Origin: Methanoculleus oceani
Lineage (GTDB): Archaea > Halobacteriota > Methanomicrobia > Methanomicrobiales > Methanoculleaceae
Direction: 5' to 3'
Assembly (NCBI RefSeq): GCF_023702065.1
Contig: NZ_QFDM01000001.1
Span: forward strand, 868,001-932,000
Length of the DNA: 64,000 bases
Below are positions 62,410 to 64,000 of the stretch, piece after piece. The notes under the pieces were generated by a model, which saw only the letters and a program-made list of their open reading frames with translations, did not search any database and was not told the origin of the DNA. Each line of letters starts with the position of its first letter. Within the stretch, counting starts at the first letter, position 1. The translations under genes were made by a program, and so were the position numbers.

Positions 62410-63636
62410 ATGGAGTCAGGAGATCTCAAAATTGCGTGGGCGCGGCAGTACATGCCGGTACTCTCGTCCATTCGGAAGCGTTTTGTCGAGGAGAAGCCGT
62501 TCTCCGGCATGACCGTCGGCATGGCCCTGCACGTCGAGGCGAAGACTGCGGTGCTGGTCGAGACCCTGGCGGCAGGCGGCGCCGAGGTGCACATCACGGG
62601 GTGCAACCCCCTCTCGACCCAGGACGACGTATCGATGGCGCTCAACACCCGTGATGGAATTCACTCCTATGCCCGCCGGGGGGCCGGCGTCGAGGAGTAC
62701 TACGCGGCCATCGACCGGGTGCTCGACGCCCGGCCTGCGATCACCATCGACGACGGCATGGACTTGATCTTCCGCATCCACACCGAGCGGCGGGAGGTGC
62801 TGGACTCGGTCATCGGCGGGTGCGAGGAGACCACGACCGGCATCCACAGGCTCCGCGCGATGGCGCGGGACGGGGCGCTCAGGTTCCCGGTCGTCGCCGT
62901 CAATGATACCCCGATGAAGCACTTCTTCGACAACGTCCACGGCACCGGGGAGAGTTCGCTTGCGTCGATCATGATCACGACAAACGTCCTCATCGCCGGA
63001 AAAAGGTTCGTTGTTGCCGGCTACGGTTACTGCGGCCGGGGACTTGCACAGAAGGCCCGGAGCCTCGGCGCCCGCGTCATCGTGACCGAGATCGACCCGA
63101 GAAGGGCGTTACAGGCACACATGGACGGGTTCGACGTCATGACGATGGGCGAGGCGGCCCCCCTCGGCGACATCTTCGTCACCACCACCGGCAATGCGAG
63201 CATCATCACGGAGCGGCACTTCCTGAACCTGAAGGACGGGGCCATCCTTGCGAACGCCGGCCACTTCAACGTGGAGATCGATGTCGAATGGCTCGAATCG
63301 CACGCGGACTCCGTCGTCCGCCGGGACGGCATCGATACCTACCTGCTCGACAGGAAGGCCGTCCACGTCCTCGCCGAAGGAAGGCTCGTGAACCTCGCGA
63401 CGCCGAAGGGCATGGGCCACCCCGTCGAGGTGATGGACCTGAGTTTTGCCGTCCAGGCGCTCTCGGCCGAGTTCATCGCGAAGCACGGCCGTGAACTTGC
63501 TCCCGGCGTGCATGACGTTCCGTCCGCCATCGACGAGGCTGTTGCGCGGCTGAAACTCGCCTCGCTCGGCCTCTCGATCGACCGGCTGACGCCCGAGCAG
63601 GAGACCTATATGAGCAGCTGGACGATCGGGACGTAA
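62410..63636 (+). CDS. ahcY: S-adenosylhomocysteine hydrolase family protein
   Basis: AhcY clears the product of SAM-dependent methylation; methanogen homologues are reported to prefer S-inosylhomocysteine, so the exact substrate is open. The 408-residue protein has KIAWARQYMPVL near the N-terminus, the catalytic region GCNPLSTQDDVSMAL and DDGMDL, and the NAD-binding GYGYCGRGLAQKARSLGARV with TEIDPRRALQAHMDG. ATG 62410 is preferred to the in-frame codon at 62401. Confidence 0.93.
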   Translation: MESGDLKIAWARQYMPVLSSIRKRFVEEKPFSGMTVGMALHVEAKTAVLVETLAAGGAEVHITGCNPLSTQDDVSMALNTRDGIHSYARRGAGVEEYYAAIDRVLDARPAITIDDGMDLIFRIHTERREVLDSVIGGCEETTTGIHRLRAMARDGALRFPVVAVNDTPMKHFFDNVHGTGESSLASIMITTNVLIAGKRFVVAGYGYCGRGLAQKARSLGARVIVTEIDPRRALQAHMDGFDVMTMGEAAPLGDIFVTTTGNASIITERHFLNLKDGAILANAGHFNVEIDVEWLESHADSVVRRDGIDTYLLDRKAVHVLAEGRLVNLATPKGMGHPVEVMDLSFAVQALSAEFIAKHGRELAPGVHDVPSAIDEAVARLKLASLGLSIDRLTPEQETYMSSWTIGT

Positions 63637-63647
63637 AGGACCCCCTC

Positions 63648-63654
63648 TTTTTTT
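63648..63654 (+). terminator. T-run terminator after ahcY
   Basis: Seven consecutive T residues lie 12 bases after the ahcY stop, in a short convergent gap of fewer than 90 bases. Confidence 0.5.
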
Positions 63655-63723
63655 CTCCGCAACACAAACCCCTGCGCAGGACCCGGGATGGGAAGAAACG
63701 GAGAGGCCGGGACCGATACGCCG

Positions 63724-64000
63724 TCAGGTCTGACGGGCGTCTCCATCACGATTCAATTGCACTATGAACCCGTGACCGCATTCGCAGCAGCGGTACTGCG
63801 CATACATGCCGCACCCGGGAGCATCGACGTACCCCAGGAGTTCCCCCGGGGAGCCGCACCGGGGGCATACCGGCCCCCGGTCGTCGAACCAGCGGCCGCA
63901 TTTGAGACATTGATGGACGGTATGGATCCGCGGGTTGGCGGAAATGATCTCCTTGATGCGGTCCCTGCACCCGCAGAATGGGCAGGGAGCAGGTGCGTCC
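63724..64000 (-). CDS. Zinc-ribbon protein, 3' part (start lies beyond window)
   Basis: At least 91 residues read through the window edge in one minus-strand frame and stop at 63724. Four CxxC knuckles are visible: CPFC, CLKC, CPRC and CCEC, with spacing that suggests two rubredoxin-like zinc ribbons (CLKCGRWFDDRGPVCPRCG is one). I do not recognise the family. Small multi-ribbon proteins of this kind are common and mostly uncharacterised in archaea. The N-terminus is missing, so a further domain is possible. Confidence 0.7.
   Translation of the reverse strand, partial: DAPAPCPFCGCRDRIKEIISANPRIHTVHQCLKCGRWFDDRGPVCPRCGSPGELLGYVDAPGCGMYAQYRCCECGHGFIVQLNRDGDARQT

Overview
The window is a GC-rich (roughly 60 percent) stretch of chromosome from a hydrogenotrophic methanogenic archaeon. 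Archaeal-type ribosomal proteins (L32e, L19e, S4e), an archaeal adenylate kinase and archaeal CMP kinase, and nearly complete mcr, mtr, fwd and hdr gene sets are all present. The HdrABC-MvhD-Fwd operon, the PGF-CTERM and PKD surface proteins and the general sequence character point to Methanomicrobiales, most likely Methanoculleus or a close relative. The species call is inference. No rRNA, tRNA, CRISPR array or intact insertion sequence was seen.

Layout. 1-8359 (+) is the distal half of the spc ribosomal operon, from the last codons of rps3 through rpl15 and secY, with the RNase P protein gene rnp1 inside it. 8599-10346 (+) holds adkA, an EMC3/Oxa1-like membrane insertase (DUF106) and cmk. 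10343-12125 (-) holds only two A-type ATP synthase subunits, C and D. 12412-19362 is mixed: a GyrI-like protein, a histone-deacetylase-family hydrolase, a small surface protein, an ECF vitamin or metal transporter (S, fused A-A', T), a small unknown protein and a GTPase-dead SelB-like protein.

19634-42089 is the methanogenesis island. On the minus strand, in transcription order, it reads fwdG-fwdF-hdrC-hdrB-hdrA-mvhD-fwdD-fwdB-fwdA-fwdC, then mcrBDCGA, then mtrEDCBA-F-(A::G)-H. ftr follows on the plus strand. These enzymes cover CO2 activation, formyl transfer, Na+-pumping methyl transfer, methane release and heterodisulfide reduction with electron bifurcation. mch, mtd and mer are absent. 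In the mtr operon the mtrG position is occupied by a chimeric gene whose first about 170 residues are an identical copy of the MtrA corrinoid domain, fused to MtrG.

42321-50901 (+) is a tightly overlapping operon: two methanogenesis-marker-11-like proteins with a TiaS-like kinase domain, a radical SAM enzyme, a TPP enzyme resembling a truncated IorA, then aksA, aksD, aksE, an uncharacterised protein and aksF. The Aks enzymes build 2-oxosuberate, the precursor of coenzyme B. The other members are strong candidates for the unassigned later steps of coenzyme B synthesis.

50927-55567 holds endonuclease IV, a large PKD/propeller surface protein with a TPTPTVNV repeat and polyglycine, and a PGF-CTERM secreted propeller protein. 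55663-61030 (+) holds endA, trpS, pheS and pheT, with hisF converging on pheT and overlapping it. After a 600-base repeat-bearing intergenic region come ahcY and a zinc-ribbon gene that runs off the window end.
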